A stretch of DNA of 64,000 nucleotides from NCBI RefSeq assembly GCF_036053395.1, contig NZ_CP107942.1, positions 4,864,501-4,928,500 on the forward strand, written 5' to 3'. Below the pieces are notes generated by a model, which ran no database searches, was not told the origin of the DNA, and was given only the letters and a program-made list of their open reading frames with translations. Each line of letters starts with the position of its first letter. The first letter of the stretch is position 1. Below, piece after piece: positions 42,331 through 51,430 of the stretch. The position numbers and the translations under genes are program-made. Origin of the DNA: Actinoplanes sp. NBC_00393. GTDB lineage: Bacteria; Actinomycetota; Actinomycetes; Mycobacteriales; Micromonosporaceae.

Positions 42331-43178
42331 GGGTGCTCGCATTGCGCTGGGCATAATCGCGGTAACAGTTGTTGAGAACTGCATGGGTGACGTCGGTCTC
42401 ATCGGCGAGCGAGCGCAGTTTCGGAACCCATTCGGCGAGTTCGGCCTCGGAATAGCGATAACCGAACTTCTCGTGGATGTCCTTGCTGGTCCACTTGTCG
42501 CTGTGCCCGTGGAATCGGACCACCGCGACATCGGCGGTGGCCTCCGGCAGCGGCGGCACCGACGACTTGTGGCCCTGCGGCATGTCGACGCAGACGTAGG
42601 GCAGCCGGTGCGCCCGCAGGAACTCCAGGGTCTCCTCGCGATTGCCGCCTTCGAACCAGCTGGCGTTGCGGAACTCGAAGACCGGCCGCAGCGGCTTGCA
42701 CCGGGCGGTGACCTCGAGCAGATATTCCTTGTTGGATCTGCGGATGCCGAACCACGGCGGGAACTGGAAGAGCAGCACCCCCAGCTTGCCGGCCGCGGCC
42801 AGCGGGTCCAGCGCGCCGAGGAACCGGGTCCAGACCTCCTCGTACGCCTGCGGCGGCAGATCCTGTGGGTAGACGTTGGCCTTGCCGGTCTCCGGCCGCA
42901 GGTCCTTGTAGAGCGCGGACACCTTGGTCGGGTGGCCGGTCAGCAGGCTGAACGCCTTGATGTCGAAGGTGAAGCCGGCCGGCGTGCGCTCGGCCCAGAG
43001 CCTGGTGGTCTGCTCGTTGGGCGGGCCGTAGTAGGTGGCGTCCACCTCGACGACCGGGAAGTGTCTCGCGTAGTGCGCCAGGCGTTTCTCCGGGGTGTCC
43101 GCCCCCCTGCGGGTACCACCCCGAGGCGAGCAGCGTCTTGTCGGTCCACGACGCCGTGCCGACCCGGATCTCGCCCAT
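42302..43178 (-). pseudogene. Second DUF72 gene, interrupted by a +1 frameshift
   Basis: The N-terminus MGEIRVGTASWTDKTLLASG and WYPQG are read in one frame, and the rest (from about 'VEVDATYYGPPNEQTTRLWA' to the stop at 42302) in another. Dropping one base from the C6 run at 43102-43107 (plus strand) joins them into an intact DUF72 protein of about 291 residues (...ADTPEKRLAHYARHFPVVEVDATYYG...). Either a sequencing slip or a real disruption. It differs clearly from the neighbouring DUF72, so this is not a recent duplicate. Confidence 0.85.
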
Positions 43179-43229
43179 CAGCGACCCTTCCCAGGGGCCC
43201 GCCCGGCCGAGCGGGCCCCGAAAGAAGAC

Positions 43230-43652
43230 CTAGCTGGCCCGGCGCTCGCGGACCTGCTTGCAGTTCACACACGTGGTGGCGGACGGGAAGACCTCCAGCC
43301 GCTCCACCGGGATCGGGTTCGAGCAGCCCTCGCAGTTGCCGTAGGTGCCCTCGTCCAGCCGGTGGATGGCGTGCTCCGCCTGGGTCCGCCGGTCGAGCAG
43401 GGTCCGCAGCAGCGACGTGGCGGCGTCGCGCTCCGCCGTCTTCGAACCGCTGTCCGCCTGGTCGTCGCCGGCCGCATCGCCGATCTCGACCAGCCGCAGC
43501 CGATGGTTCTGCGCGACCGCTTCCTCGTACTCCGTGTTGAGCTCCTCGAACCGGCTCCGCAGGAGCGCCCGGATCTGGTCGATCTCCTCGGCCGAGCGCC
43601 CCTTCGCCGTACTCGCGCCCTTACCCGTAACAACCGCTCCGTTGACGAGCAT
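43230..43652 (-). CDS. TraR/DksA-type zinc finger protein
   Basis: 140 residues. A long N-terminal coiled-coil hairpin (about 22-100) is followed by the C4 zinc finger 'CEGCSNPIPVERLEVFPSAT' and 'CVNC'. This is the DksA/TraR layout, although the acidic DxxDxA tip is not evident. It may bind the RNA polymerase secondary channel. The start MLVNGAVVTG at 43652 is chosen; the frame is open further upstream without protein-like sequence. Confidence 0.88.
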   Translation of the reverse strand: MLVNGAVVTGKGASTAKGRSAEEIDQIRALLRSRFEELNTEYEEAVAQNHRLRLVEIGDAAGDDQADSGSKTAERDAATSLLRTLLDRRTQAEHAIHRLDEGTYGNCEGCSNPIPVERLEVFPSATTCVNCKQVRERRAS

Positions 43653-43854
43653 GCAGTCCCCCTGCCCTTCACTCAGCCCCAGTCGGTGGCCATCCTCCGG
43701 GTCACCCTCGTCCCGGGCCGGCTCGACTTGTGGAGCCGGACGATACCCACCGCTGGAGATCCCAAACGGGACCCCCCGCGAAAAAGTAACCGGAGCATAA
43801 CTGTCAGTGGTCGAATGCGCCACGGACTCGGCGAGTGGGTCTTTGTGCCGACGA

Positions 43855-44487
43855 TCACCAGGCCGGCTCGACCAGCGCCGGCCGCCGCGGGTCGTCGAGA
43901 CGAACGACCAGGTCAGCAAAGGTTTCCGGGGCAACCTCGGTGGCGTAGCGGCGATACGCCGGCAAGGTCCACTGCTGCTCCGAACCGGTTCGCCGGGCCA
44001 GCGCGGCGGCGGAGAGCTCAAGGTGGACGGTGAAGTCGAACGGCAGCCCGGAGCCGAGCAGCAACGGGCCGCTGACCAGCACAATCGCCGTGGCGGGCAG
44101 CTGCTGGTAGGGCTCGCGGGCGGCGCGGTCGACGGCCGGGTCCCAGAGCCGCCGCACGATCCGGCCGGAACCATCGGGGCCCGCCGGGGCCAGCACCTCG
44201 CGGATCAGCCCGGCCTCGTCGAACCAGCCGGCGTAGAACGAGTCCGGATTGGTGCGCCCGAACTCCAGGCGCAGCGAGGCGGGGCGCAGGAAGTCGCTGG
44301 TGTCCACCCGTACGGCCGGACGGCCGCGAACCCGCAGCGGGTCCACCAGGGCGTCCGCGAGGCGGGCCGGATCAGCGGCGTCGGCGCCGTCCACGGCCAC
44401 CCGGAGGCGATTGTCGGATTCCCGACTCGCCAGGCGCTCGGCCAGTTCCTCGACGAGGACGGGGAAAGAGACGGGTCGGACGCGCAC
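43855..44487 (-). CDS. Uridine kinase-like P-loop family protein
   Basis: 210 residues resembling the actinobacterial uridine kinase group: 'RLRVAVDGADAADPARLADAL', 'RVDTSDFLRPASLRLEFGRT', 'DSFYAGWFDEAGLIREVL', 'RLWDPAVDRAAREPYQ' and 'LVSGPLLLGSGLPFDFTVHLEL'. The GKS/T of the P-loop is replaced (GADAADPARLA), so ATP use is doubtful, as in other members of this subgroup. Confidence 0.8.
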   Translation of the reverse strand: MRVRPVSFPVLVEELAERLASRESDNRLRVAVDGADAADPARLADALVDPLRVRGRPAVRVDTSDFLRPASLRLEFGRTNPDSFYAGWFDEAGLIREVLAPAGPDGSGRIVRRLWDPAVDRAAREPYQQLPATAIVLVSGPLLLGSGLPFDFTVHLELSAAALARRTGSEQQWTLPAYRRYATEVAPETFADLVVRLDDPRRPALVEPAW

Positions 44488-44496
44488 CGGTCAGAT

Positions 44497-44576
44497 GATG
44501 CTCGTTCACGACGGTGGAGACAATCCGGGCGACCTGCGGCCCGGCAGCGGCTCGCGGAAAGTCGTGAACCAGCATC
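44497..44576. repeat. Long interrupted inverted repeat with inner hairpin
   Basis: GATGCTCGTTCACGAC (44497-44512) and GTCGTGAACCAGCATC (44561-44576) are complementary over 16 bases with one mismatch. The 48-base loop contains a second stem CCGGGC/GCCCGG (44525-44544). It lies between the start of the kinase-like gene and the stop of the winged-helix gene on the minus strand. It may be a terminator, attenuator or small RNA. Confidence 0.6.
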
Positions 44577-45135
44577 AATCTTGCGGCATGATCGTGATCC
44601 GGGCGTCGTCGGCCAGCCGGTAGCCCACGCCGTAGACCGTGGTGATCAGCGGGAGGTTGCCACCGAGCTTGAGCCGCAGCCGGCGGACGTGGACGTCGAC
44701 GGTCCGCTCCCCGGCCCGCTCGTAACCCCAGACCGCGGCCAGCAGCTGCGCCCGGGTGAAGACCCGGCGCGGCCGCTCGGCCAGGTAGAGCAGCAGGTCG
44801 AACTCGAGCCGGGTGAGCGGCAGCGCGGCGTCCTCCAGCAGCGCCTGACGCGATCCGGTGAGCAGGCGCACCTCCGGACCCTCCGAGGCCGGCTCGGACT
44901 CCTCCGGCGCCTCGACGGCCTGCTCGACGGTGACCGTGCCGCGGCTCAGCTCGACCAGCTCGCGGACCGCCGCCAGCAGCCGGTGCGCCTGCGGCGAGAC
45001 CCCGTCGCCGGTGAGCGGTATGGCGAGGGTCACGGTCAGCGCCGGTTCGGCGGCACGCCGGCCGGAGCCTCGGCCCGGCCCCGCGGAACGGCGATCGGCA
45101 CGCGGCGACAATGCGCTGACCGGCATTGAGTTCAT
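44575..45135 (-). CDS. PhoB/OmpR-type winged-helix DNA-binding protein without receiver domain
   Basis: 186 residues. The C-terminal 95 residues are a classic OmpR/PhoB DNA-binding domain ('[20 protein letters not shown]', '[15 protein letters not shown]', '[15 protein letters not shown]', '[11 protein letters not shown]'). The N-terminal 85 residues are not a receiver: a disordered Arg/Gly/Pro start, a short '[11 protein letters not shown]' strand and an acidic linker. It cannot be phosphorylated in the usual way. The targets are unknown; the AT-richer upstream region 45136-45324 likely holds divergent promoters. Confidence 0.88.
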   Translation of the reverse strand: MNSMPVSALSPRADRRSAGPGRGSGRRAAEPALTVTLAIPLTGDGVSPQAHRLLAAVRELVELSRGTVTVEQAVEAPEESEPASEGPEVRLLTGSRQALLEDAALPLTRLEFDLLLYLAERPRRVFTRAQLLAAVWGYERAGERTVDVHVRRLRLKLGGNLPLITTVYGVGYRLADDARITIMPQD

Positions 45136-45324
45136 CCCCCAGAATTTGCTGCGGCAAGCGAATACAACTGATCACTGTGCGTAAAGCGGGGACGATATTT
45201 CCCGTCGGCCGTTGCGCGGGTCAAGTCACCAACCACAGTGTGGGAAACACGTTCCAAAATGTTCACGGTCACACAAATGCATTCCCGGAACGGTTTCTGT
45301 CAGCCTCATTAAAGGTTGCCGAAC

Positions 45325-45813
45325 ATGGGTAGCCATCAGCCCGTGACCGAGCTTGATGCCGAGACGATTGCCTATGCCCATCGCATGTTCGACCTCGCGC
45401 GCTCCGGCGCGACCGGGGAACTGGCGGCCCAGGTGGCCGCCGGACTGCCGGCGAACCTGACCAACGACAAAGGAGACACGCTGCTGATCCTGGCGGCCTA
45501 CCACGACCACCCGGAGACCGTCGCCGCTCTCCTGGAGCTCGGGGCGGACCCGGAACGGGTCAACGACCGGGGCCAGACGGCGCTGGGCGCGGCGGTGTTC
45601 CGGCAGAACCCGGAGACGGTGAAGACGCTGCTCGCTGCCGGCGCCGACCCGGACAGCGGGGCGCCCACGGCGGCCTTCTTCGGCCTGCCGGAGATGGCGG
45701 CGCTGCTGGCCGGGGGCGCTGCCGCGGCAACGCCCCCGGAGAAGACGGCAACGCCGCCGGAGAAGACGGCAACGCCGCCGGAAAAGGCGGCGACGCCGCC
45801 GGAGAAGAACTAG
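45325..45813 (+). CDS. Ankyrin repeat protein with TPPEK tail
   Basis: 162 residues. It has two to three ankyrin repeats (about 45-130: 'NDKGDTLLILAAYHDHPETV', 'NDRGQTALGAAVFRQNPETV', 'FFGLPEMAALL'), giving a protein-binding surface. The last 28 residues are four copies of a 7-residue ATPPEK(T/A) repeat encoded by 21-bp repeats. The ATG at 45325 is preferred to the TTG at 45316. Its end overlaps the convergent secA2 end by four bases. Confidence 0.88.
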   Translation: MGSHQPVTELDAETIAYAHRMFDLARSGATGELAAQVAAGLPANLTNDKGDTLLILAAYHDHPETVAALLELGADPERVNDRGQTALGAAVFRQNPETVKTLLAAGADPDSGAPTAAFFGLPEMAALLAGGAAAATPPEKTATPPEKTATPPEKAATPPEKN

Positions 45814-48101
45814 CCGCCCGAGGTGAGGCGGCGGCCGACGGCCGCGATGAGCCGGTCGAGCTCCGAGCCGAACGGGTTGTCGTGCACCAGGTACGTCCAG
45901 GTGGCGCTGGGCCGGACGATCTCCGCCCGGTCCGGCTGCCAGCCGTCGGTGAGGTCGACCTCCTCGAACGTCTCGATGGTGCGCGCCTCGACCTGGGTGA
46001 GCAGCTCCTGGAAGGCTGGCACGGCGGCGCGGTGGAACTCGTCGAGCGGGTCCAGCTTGCCCAGCGCCCGCAGGTGCACGCCCTCCCGGACCTCGTTGAG
46101 GTACGCCAGGTGGTCGGCCCAGAGCCGGTCCAGGTGGTACAGCGCGATCGCCCGGGCCGAGTCGGAGAGCACGTCCTCGTCGGTCTCCTTGGCCTTCTCC
46201 TCGGACTTCTCGAGCAGCATGATCGCGGCGACCTCGGAGGTGAGCAGCCGTTCCCGGCGCTCGGCGAGCAGCAGGCGCTGCTGCTCGATCACCACGCTGT
46301 ACCGCCAGGTGTTCTTGTGGATCTCGTGGTTCACACCCTCGGCGACCCGCTGGGCGTGCTCGACCGCGTAGTCCACCTGCGGGTCGTGCACGACGCCGTC
46401 CATGTCCATCCGCGGCGAGCCGGGGATGATGTCGCCGGCGTGCCGGACGATCAGCTCGTCCTCGAGGCTGACGAAGAACACCGAGCGGCCCGGGTCACCC
46501 TGCCGGCCGGCCCGGCCGCGGAGCTGGTCGTCGACGCGGCGGCTGTCGTGCCGGCCGGCGCCGATCACGTACAGCCCGCCCAGCTCGACCACCTGGTCGC
46601 GGTCCTTCTCGTCGCTGCCGCCCAACCGGATGTCGACACCACGGCCGGCCATCTGGGTGGAGACGGTGACCGCGCCGACCGCGCCGGCCTCCGCGATGAT
46701 CGCGGCTTCCTCGGCGTCGTTCTTCGCGTTCAGCACGTTGCACGGCACACCGGCGTCGGCCAGCTGCCGGGCCAGCAGCTCGGAGGCCTTCACGTCCAGG
46801 GTGCCGATCAGGACCGGGCGGCCGGACTCGTGGGCGATCTTGATTTCCTCGACCAGGGCCTCGTCGCGGGTGTCGTGCGCCGAGTAGATCCGGTCCGGGT
46901 CGTCCTCCCGGATGTTCGGGGTGTTCGGCGGGATCACCGCCACCTCGAGCTTGAAGTACTCCCGCAGCTGCTCACCGACGTGCACCGCGGTCGCGGTCAT
47001 GCCGCAGGCGGTCTTGTAGAGCGCGATGAACGCCTGCACGGTCAGCGTGTCGAGCACCTCGCCCTCGGCGGTCGAGGTGAGGCCCTCCTTGGCCTCCACC
47101 GCCGCCTGCAGGCCGTCCGGCCAGCGGCGGCGCTGGGCGACCCGGCCGCGCATCTCGTCGATCAGCTCGACCGAGCCGTTGCGCACGATGTAGTCGACGT
47201 CGCGGCGCAGCAGCGCGTGGGCGTGCAGCGCGACGTTCACCGCGGACAGGTGCGCGACCTGGTCGTCGGCGTACAGATCGATGCCGCCGAGCTGCTCCTC
47301 GATGTGCTTGAGGCCGTCGTCGGTGAAGGCGACGCTGCGGCCGTCCTCAGCCACCTCGTAGTCGCGGCCCTTGCGCAGGGTCTTCATCAGCGCGGCGGCC
47401 TCGTGCACCGGGTCGCTCTCGGTGGCGGTGCTGCCGGCCAGCACCATCGGCACCCGGGCCTCGTCGATCAGGATCGAGTCGGCCTCGTCGACGATCGCCG
47501 TGGCCAGGTCCCGCTGGACCCGGTCGGCGACGTCGGTGACCAGCTGGTCGCGCAGGTAGTCGAAGCCGGCCTCGCTCACCGAGACGTAGGTGACGTCCGC
47601 CAGGTACGCCTCGCGGCGCTCCTCGGGAGTCATCGACTCGGTCACCGAGCCGACCGTGAGGCCGAGCAGCGTGTAGATCGGCTCCATCCACTCGGCGTCG
47701 CGCTTGGCCAGGTAGTCGTTGACCGTGAGCACGTGCACCGGGCCGTTGCCGAGCCGGGTGTGCCCGTACGCCGCGACGGTGGCGGTGAGCGTCTTGCCCT
47801 CACCGGTGGCCATCTCGGCGACCCGCTTGTCGAGCAGGGCCATGGAGCCGAGAAGCTGTACGTCGTACGGCCTCTGGGAGATCGCGCGACGGGCCGCCTC
47901 CCGGCCGATCGCGCAGATCTCGACGTAGTCGCTCGCCTCCCGCGCGGCCTCGGTCAGCGCCGCGTCGTCCAGCTCCTTCAGCGCGTCCTCACGCGCTTCG
48001 ATGGCGGCGAGCCGCCTCGACAACGGCCCGAGGTCCACGGTCGTGCCCGGACGCTGGAGAAACTTGCGGAACCGGCTCTTCAGCCGCTGCGACACACCCA
48101 T
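45810..48101 (-). CDS. secA2: Accessory Sec translocase ATPase SecA2
   Basis: A 763-residue SecA-family DEAD motor. The N-terminus has a Walker A 'MATGEGKTLTATV' (97-109), 'HVLTVNDYLAKRDAEWM', Walker B 'AIVDEADSILIDEARVP', and the second RecA domain 'STQMAGRGVDIRLGG' with 'DDQLRGRAGRQGDPG'. It is shorter than the housekeeping SecA and lacks the C-terminal zinc-binding tail, as in actinobacterial SecA2 (about 760-810 residues). It exports a small subset of proteins; none can be named from this window. The start at 48101 drops a 3-codon extension. Confidence 0.93.
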   Translation of the reverse strand: MGVSQRLKSRFRKFLQRPGTTVDLGPLSRRLAAIEAREDALKELDDAALTEAAREASDYVEICAIGREAARRAISQRPYDVQLLGSMALLDKRVAEMATGEGKTLTATVAAYGHTRLGNGPVHVLTVNDYLAKRDAEWMEPIYTLLGLTVGSVTESMTPEERREAYLADVTYVSVSEAGFDYLRDQLVTDVADRVQRDLATAIVDEADSILIDEARVPMVLAGSTATESDPVHEAAALMKTLRKGRDYEVAEDGRSVAFTDDGLKHIEEQLGGIDLYADDQVAHLSAVNVALHAHALLRRDVDYIVRNGSVELIDEMRGRVAQRRRWPDGLQAAVEAKEGLTSTAEGEVLDTLTVQAFIALYKTACGMTATAVHVGEQLREYFKLEVAVIPPNTPNIREDDPDRIYSAHDTRDEALVEEIKIAHESGRPVLIGTLDVKASELLARQLADAGVPCNVLNAKNDAEEAAIIAEAGAVGAVTVSTQMAGRGVDIRLGGSDEKDRDQVVELGGLYVIGAGRHDSRRVDDQLRGRAGRQGDPGRSVFFVSLEDELIVRHAGDIIPGSPRMDMDGVVHDPQVDYAVEHAQRVAEGVNHEIHKNTWRYSVVIEQQRLLLAERRERLLTSEVAAIMLLEKSEEKAKETDEDVLSDSARAIALYHLDRLWADHLAYLNEVREGVHLRALGKLDPLDEFHRAAVPAFQELLTQVEARTIETFEEVDLTDGWQPDRAEIVRPSATWTYLVHDNPFGSELDRLIAAVGRRLTSGG

Positions 48102-48158
48102 GGCGCGCAACGGTACTGTATTTTCCTGCGCGCCTGGTGCCGGACTCCGCCCGCTCCG

Positions 48159-49262
48159 TCAGAAGGAGAGCACCACCTGCATCTCCTGGCGGCGGCGTTC
48201 GGCCAGGTCAGTCAGCAGCGCCGGCGCCTCGGCGAACGGCACGACCGCGGTGACCAGGTGTTTACGGATGGCGTCACCCTCGGCACGCAGCAGGTCGATG
48301 GTCGCGGCGGAGAGCCGTTCCCGGTCCCACGAGTGGGCCAGTCCGCGCGGCACCCGGCCGATCTGCGCGCAGCGTACGCCGAGGCCGTTGTGGTGGAACT
48401 CCTCGCCGAGCCGGACCTCGTCCGCGCCGCCCGGATAGAACGCCAGGTCGATGACCGTGCCCTGCGGGCGCAGCAGGCGCAACGCCAGGTGCAGTGCCGC
48501 GGCCTGGCCGCGGCACTGGAAGACCACGTCGGCGCCGCGGTCGCCGTCGGCGTGCCGCCACCGGGTCTTCAGCGTGACCGCGGGATCCTCCTCGCCCTTG
48601 CTGGACAGCACCTCCAGGCCCAGCGCCGAGGCGATCTCGAGGCGCTGCGGGGTCGGGTCCACCACGACCACCGACGCGGCGCCGTGCGAGCGGGCGAACA
48701 GGGCGGTGAGCAGGCCGACCACGCCGGCGCCGACCACTGCGACCCGGGCGCCCCGAACGCCGTCGGCCAGCGAGCGGACGTCCTGGCCGTACCGGTCGGC
48801 GGCCGCGTGCAGCAGCCCGTTCGCGCAGATCGGGCCCATGTGGGCGACGTAGACGCCGAGCAGCGGGTCGAGCCCGGCCGGCAACGGCACCACCCGGTCC
48901 CGCAGCGGATGGCCGTTGTAGCCGGTGCGGTGCCCGTAGGTCATCGCGACGACGGTGCCGTCCGGGAAGGCCGGGGTGCGGCTCTGCTCGACCTCGGCGA
49001 CCTCCATGTAGCCCAGGCGGTGCACCGGGTAGGCCTGCTCCGGAGGGGCGCCGAACAGGCCGAGCGCGGGGTCGAAGCCGGCGTGCAGGGCCGGGTTGGT
49101 GCCCTTCAGGAAGGTCAGTTCGGTGCCGGTGGAGATGCCGCTGAACAGGGTGCGGGCGCGGAAGCCGCCGTCCGGCACCGGCTCCGCCGGCACCTCGGCG
49201 ATCTCCAGGCGGCCGGGGCCGGCGACGATCAGATTGCGGTCAATGATGCCGGCGTCAGACAT
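48159..49262 (-). CDS. Zinc-type alcohol dehydrogenase-like oxidoreductase
   Basis: A 367-residue medium-chain dehydrogenase fold. It has an N-terminal GroES-like domain ('TLFSGISTGTELTFLKGTNP', 'GYMEVAEV') and a Rossmann fold with 'VAVVGAGVVGLLTALFARSH' and 'VVVVDPTPQRLEIASALG'. The usual catalytic zinc Cys-His pair is replaced (SGISTGTE), as in the group acting on sugar derivatives such as 2-deoxy-scyllo-inosamine or BchC-like members. The ATG overlaps the end of the Gfo/Idh gene by eight bases. Confidence 0.88.
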   Translation of the reverse strand: MSDAGIIDRNLIVAGPGRLEIAEVPAEPVPDGGFRARTLFSGISTGTELTFLKGTNPALHAGFDPALGLFGAPPEQAYPVHRLGYMEVAEVEQSRTPAFPDGTVVAMTYGHRTGYNGHPLRDRVVPLPAGLDPLLGVYVAHMGPICANGLLHAAADRYGQDVRSLADGVRGARVAVVGAGVVGLLTALFARSHGAASVVVVDPTPQRLEIASALGLEVLSSKGEEDPAVTLKTRWRHADGDRGADVVFQCRGQAAALHLALRLLRPQGTVIDLAFYPGGADEVRLGEEFHHNGLGVRCAQIGRVPRGLAHSWDRERLSAATIDLLRAEGDAIRKHLVTAVVPFAEAPALLTDLAERRRQEMQVVLSF

Positions 49263-50229
49263 GGGCCGCCGCCGGGGAGACCGGGCGGCCGGTCGCGGCC
49301 GATTCGGCGATGGCAAGAGCAAGGGCATGGGTACGAAGAGCCTCGGCGTACGGGACTCGCACGTCATCCTCCTCGCCCCGGACCGCCCGCACGAACGCCT
49401 GGTCGACGCCGAGGTGCCCGCTCACCGGGTCGCAGGGCAGCGTCACGGTGCCGGTGTCGTCGCGGATCACCAGTTCGGTCTCGGTGAAGGCGAGGGCCAG
49501 GCCGTCGGCGTACACCTCCAGACCGGCCCGCTGCTTCCAGCCCAGCACACAGGTGGAGGCCAGGTTGCCGACCGCGCCGCTCGCGAACTTCAGCACCGCC
49601 GTGGTGGCGCCGTCCACGTCCGCGCCGTCGATCGCGGGCGGGGTGCCGTTGCCGTAGGCGTACACCTCGTCGACCTCGCCGCCCAGGTGCCGGGCCAGGT
49701 CGAGCACGTGCGCGGCCTGCTCGACGACCTGGCCGCCGGACCTGTCGGAGCGCGGCCACCAGCCGACCGGCGGCACCTTGTCCAGCCAGGACCCGGCAAG
49801 CAGCCGGATCGGGCGGCCGGCGAGCAGTTCCCGGGCACGCTCCACAGTCGGCAGATAGCGCCAGTGGTGACCCACCGCGGTCAGCAGACCCCGCTCGGCG
49901 ATCCGGCCGGAAATTTCGGAGGCTGTCTGGTGATCAAGGGATATGGGCTTTTCCACAAACATCGGTAGTCCAGCCTCGATCACCGCCCGCTCCGCGTCGC
50001 CGTGGGCGAACGGCGGGACACAGACGTAGACGGCGTCCGGGCCCGAGTCGAGCAGGTCCGCGACGGAGGCGTACGTCCGTGCGCCGTGCTCGTCGGCGAG
50101 CGCCCGCGCGGCCTGCGGCACCACGTCGGTAACCGCCGCCACCTGCACATCCGGCAGCCCGGAGAGCACCCGTGCGTGCCGGGCCGCCACACCGCCCGCG
50201 CCCACCAGACCGATCCGTGTCGTCGTCAT
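49255..50229 (-). CDS. Gfo/Idh/MocA family oxidoreductase
   Basis: 324 residues. NAD(P)-binding start MTTTRIGLVGAGGVAARHAR, 'DAVYVCVPPFAHGDAERAVIEAG' and the signature 'FVEKPIS', with Lys as the catalytic base. 'WWPRSDRSGGQVVEQAAHVLD' carries the substrate His. It is coupled to the dehydrogenase downstream. It probably oxidises or reduces a sugar or cyclitol hydroxyl; the substrate is unknown. Divergent from gpgS over a 184-bp promoter region. Confidence 0.92.
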   Translation of the reverse strand: MTTTRIGLVGAGGVAARHARVLSGLPDVQVAAVTDVVPQAARALADEHGARTYASVADLLDSGPDAVYVCVPPFAHGDAERAVIEAGLPMFVEKPISLDHQTASEISGRIAERGLLTAVGHHWRYLPTVERARELLAGRPIRLLAGSWLDKVPPVGWWPRSDRSGGQVVEQAAHVLDLARHLGGEVDEVYAYGNGTPPAIDGADVDGATTAVLKFASGAVGNLASTCVLGWKQRAGLEVYADGLALAFTETELVIRDDTGTVTLPCDPVSGHLGVDQAFVRAVRGEEDDVRVPYAEALRTHALALAIAESAATGRPVSPAAAHV

Positions 50230-50413
50230 CCGCTCCCCTGCTCCCCGGTCGTCTCGAACGGCCGGTTCTGTATCCGGCAGCCGGGCGAGCGAAACGCTCC
50301 ATACCGGAGCGTCACTGTTGGAAGTGTGCCCGTAACCATCCGGAAAGATTGATATCGCCACACAGCGGGAACACTGCGGCGGCCGATTGATCGTCGACTT
50401 GGGGGAACCGCCG

Positions 50414-51430
50414 ATGTGGCACTCGAACACGACCGTCTCGCCGATCGTCGAAGCGTGGACGACATACCGGACAGGGAGCGCCCGGCAGTGGACGCCCGGG
50501 CAGCTGCGGGCCGCCAAGGGCGGTGACCGGGTCAGCGTGGTGATCCCGGCCCGCAACGAGGAGGCGACGATCGCCGCGATCGTGTCCACCATCCGCACCG
50601 AGCTCGTCGAGCGGGTCGCGCTGGTGGACGAGATCGTGGTGGTGGACTCGCGGTCCACCGATGCGACCGTGGCCGAGGCGGGCCGGGCCGGCGCCCGGGT
50701 GGTCAGCCAGGACCGGATCACCCGCGGCCTGCCCCGGATGGAGGGCAAGGGTGACGCGCTCTGGGCCGGGCTCGCGGCCAGCAGTGGTGACGTGGTCGCG
50801 TTCGTCGACGGGGACCTGCGTGAGTTCTCCGCCCACTTCGTGACCGGCCTGCTCGGGCCGCTGCTCACCGACTCCAGCGTGGAGTTCGTGAAGGGCTTCT
50901 ACCACCGGCCGCTGGTAGGCGCCGCCGGCGTCGAGACCGACGGCGGTGGCCGGGTCACCGAGCTGGCCGCCCGGCCGCTGCTCAACCTCTTCTTCCCGGA
51001 GCTCGCCGGCTTCGTCCAGCCGCTCGCCGGCGAGTACGCGGGACGGCGCCGCACCCTGGAGCGGATCCCGTTCGTCTCCGGCTACGGCGTCGAGGTCGGC
51101 ATGATGATCGACCTGCTCGATCTGGTCGGCCTGGACGCGCTCGCCCAGGTGGACCTCGGTGAGCGCAAACACCGTCACCAGGGCACCGAGGCGCTCGGCC
51201 GGATGGCCGCGCAGATCATGGTGACCGCCTGGTCGCGGATGTACCGGCGTGGCCTGACCACCGAGGAGAATCCGCCGTCGACGCTGCTCACCCAGTTCCG
51301 CCGGGGCGGAGCGGATGCGCTGCCCAACCTGGACCGGCAGATCGCGATCACCGATACCAACGTGACCGAGCGCCCGCCGCTGTGCTCCCTCGAGCTGCCC
51401 GCCTTCCACCACGGGGCGGTGGCGGCATGA
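50414..51430 (+). CDS. gpgS: Glucosyl-3-phosphoglycerate synthase
   Basis: A 338-residue GT81-type glycosyltransferase that makes glucosyl-3-phosphoglycerate from NDP-glucose and 3-phosphoglycerate, a precursor of glucosylglycerate and methylglucose lipopolysaccharides. Diagnostic blocks: 'VSVVIPARNEEATIAAIVST', 'VDEIVVVDSRSTDAT', 'GKGDALWAGL', 'FVDGDLREFSAHFVTGLLGP' (metal DxD-like), 'FVKGFYHRPL', 'QPLAGEYAGRR' and 'VSGYGVEVGMMIDL'. The ATG at 50414 follows TTGGGGGAA. The stop overlaps the next start. Confidence 0.93.
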   Translation: MWHSNTTVSPIVEAWTTYRTGSARQWTPGQLRAAKGGDRVSVVIPARNEEATIAAIVSTIRTELVERVALVDEIVVVDSRSTDATVAEAGRAGARVVSQDRITRGLPRMEGKGDALWAGLAASSGDVVAFVDGDLREFSAHFVTGLLGPLLTDSSVEFVKGFYHRPLVGAAGVETDGGGRVTELAARPLLNLFFPELAGFVQPLAGEYAGRRRTLERIPFVSGYGVEVGMMIDLLDLVGLDALAQVDLGERKHRHQGTEALGRMAAQIMVTAWSRMYRRGLTTEENPPSTLLTQFRRGGADALPNLDRQIAITDTNVTERPPLCSLELPAFHHGAVAA

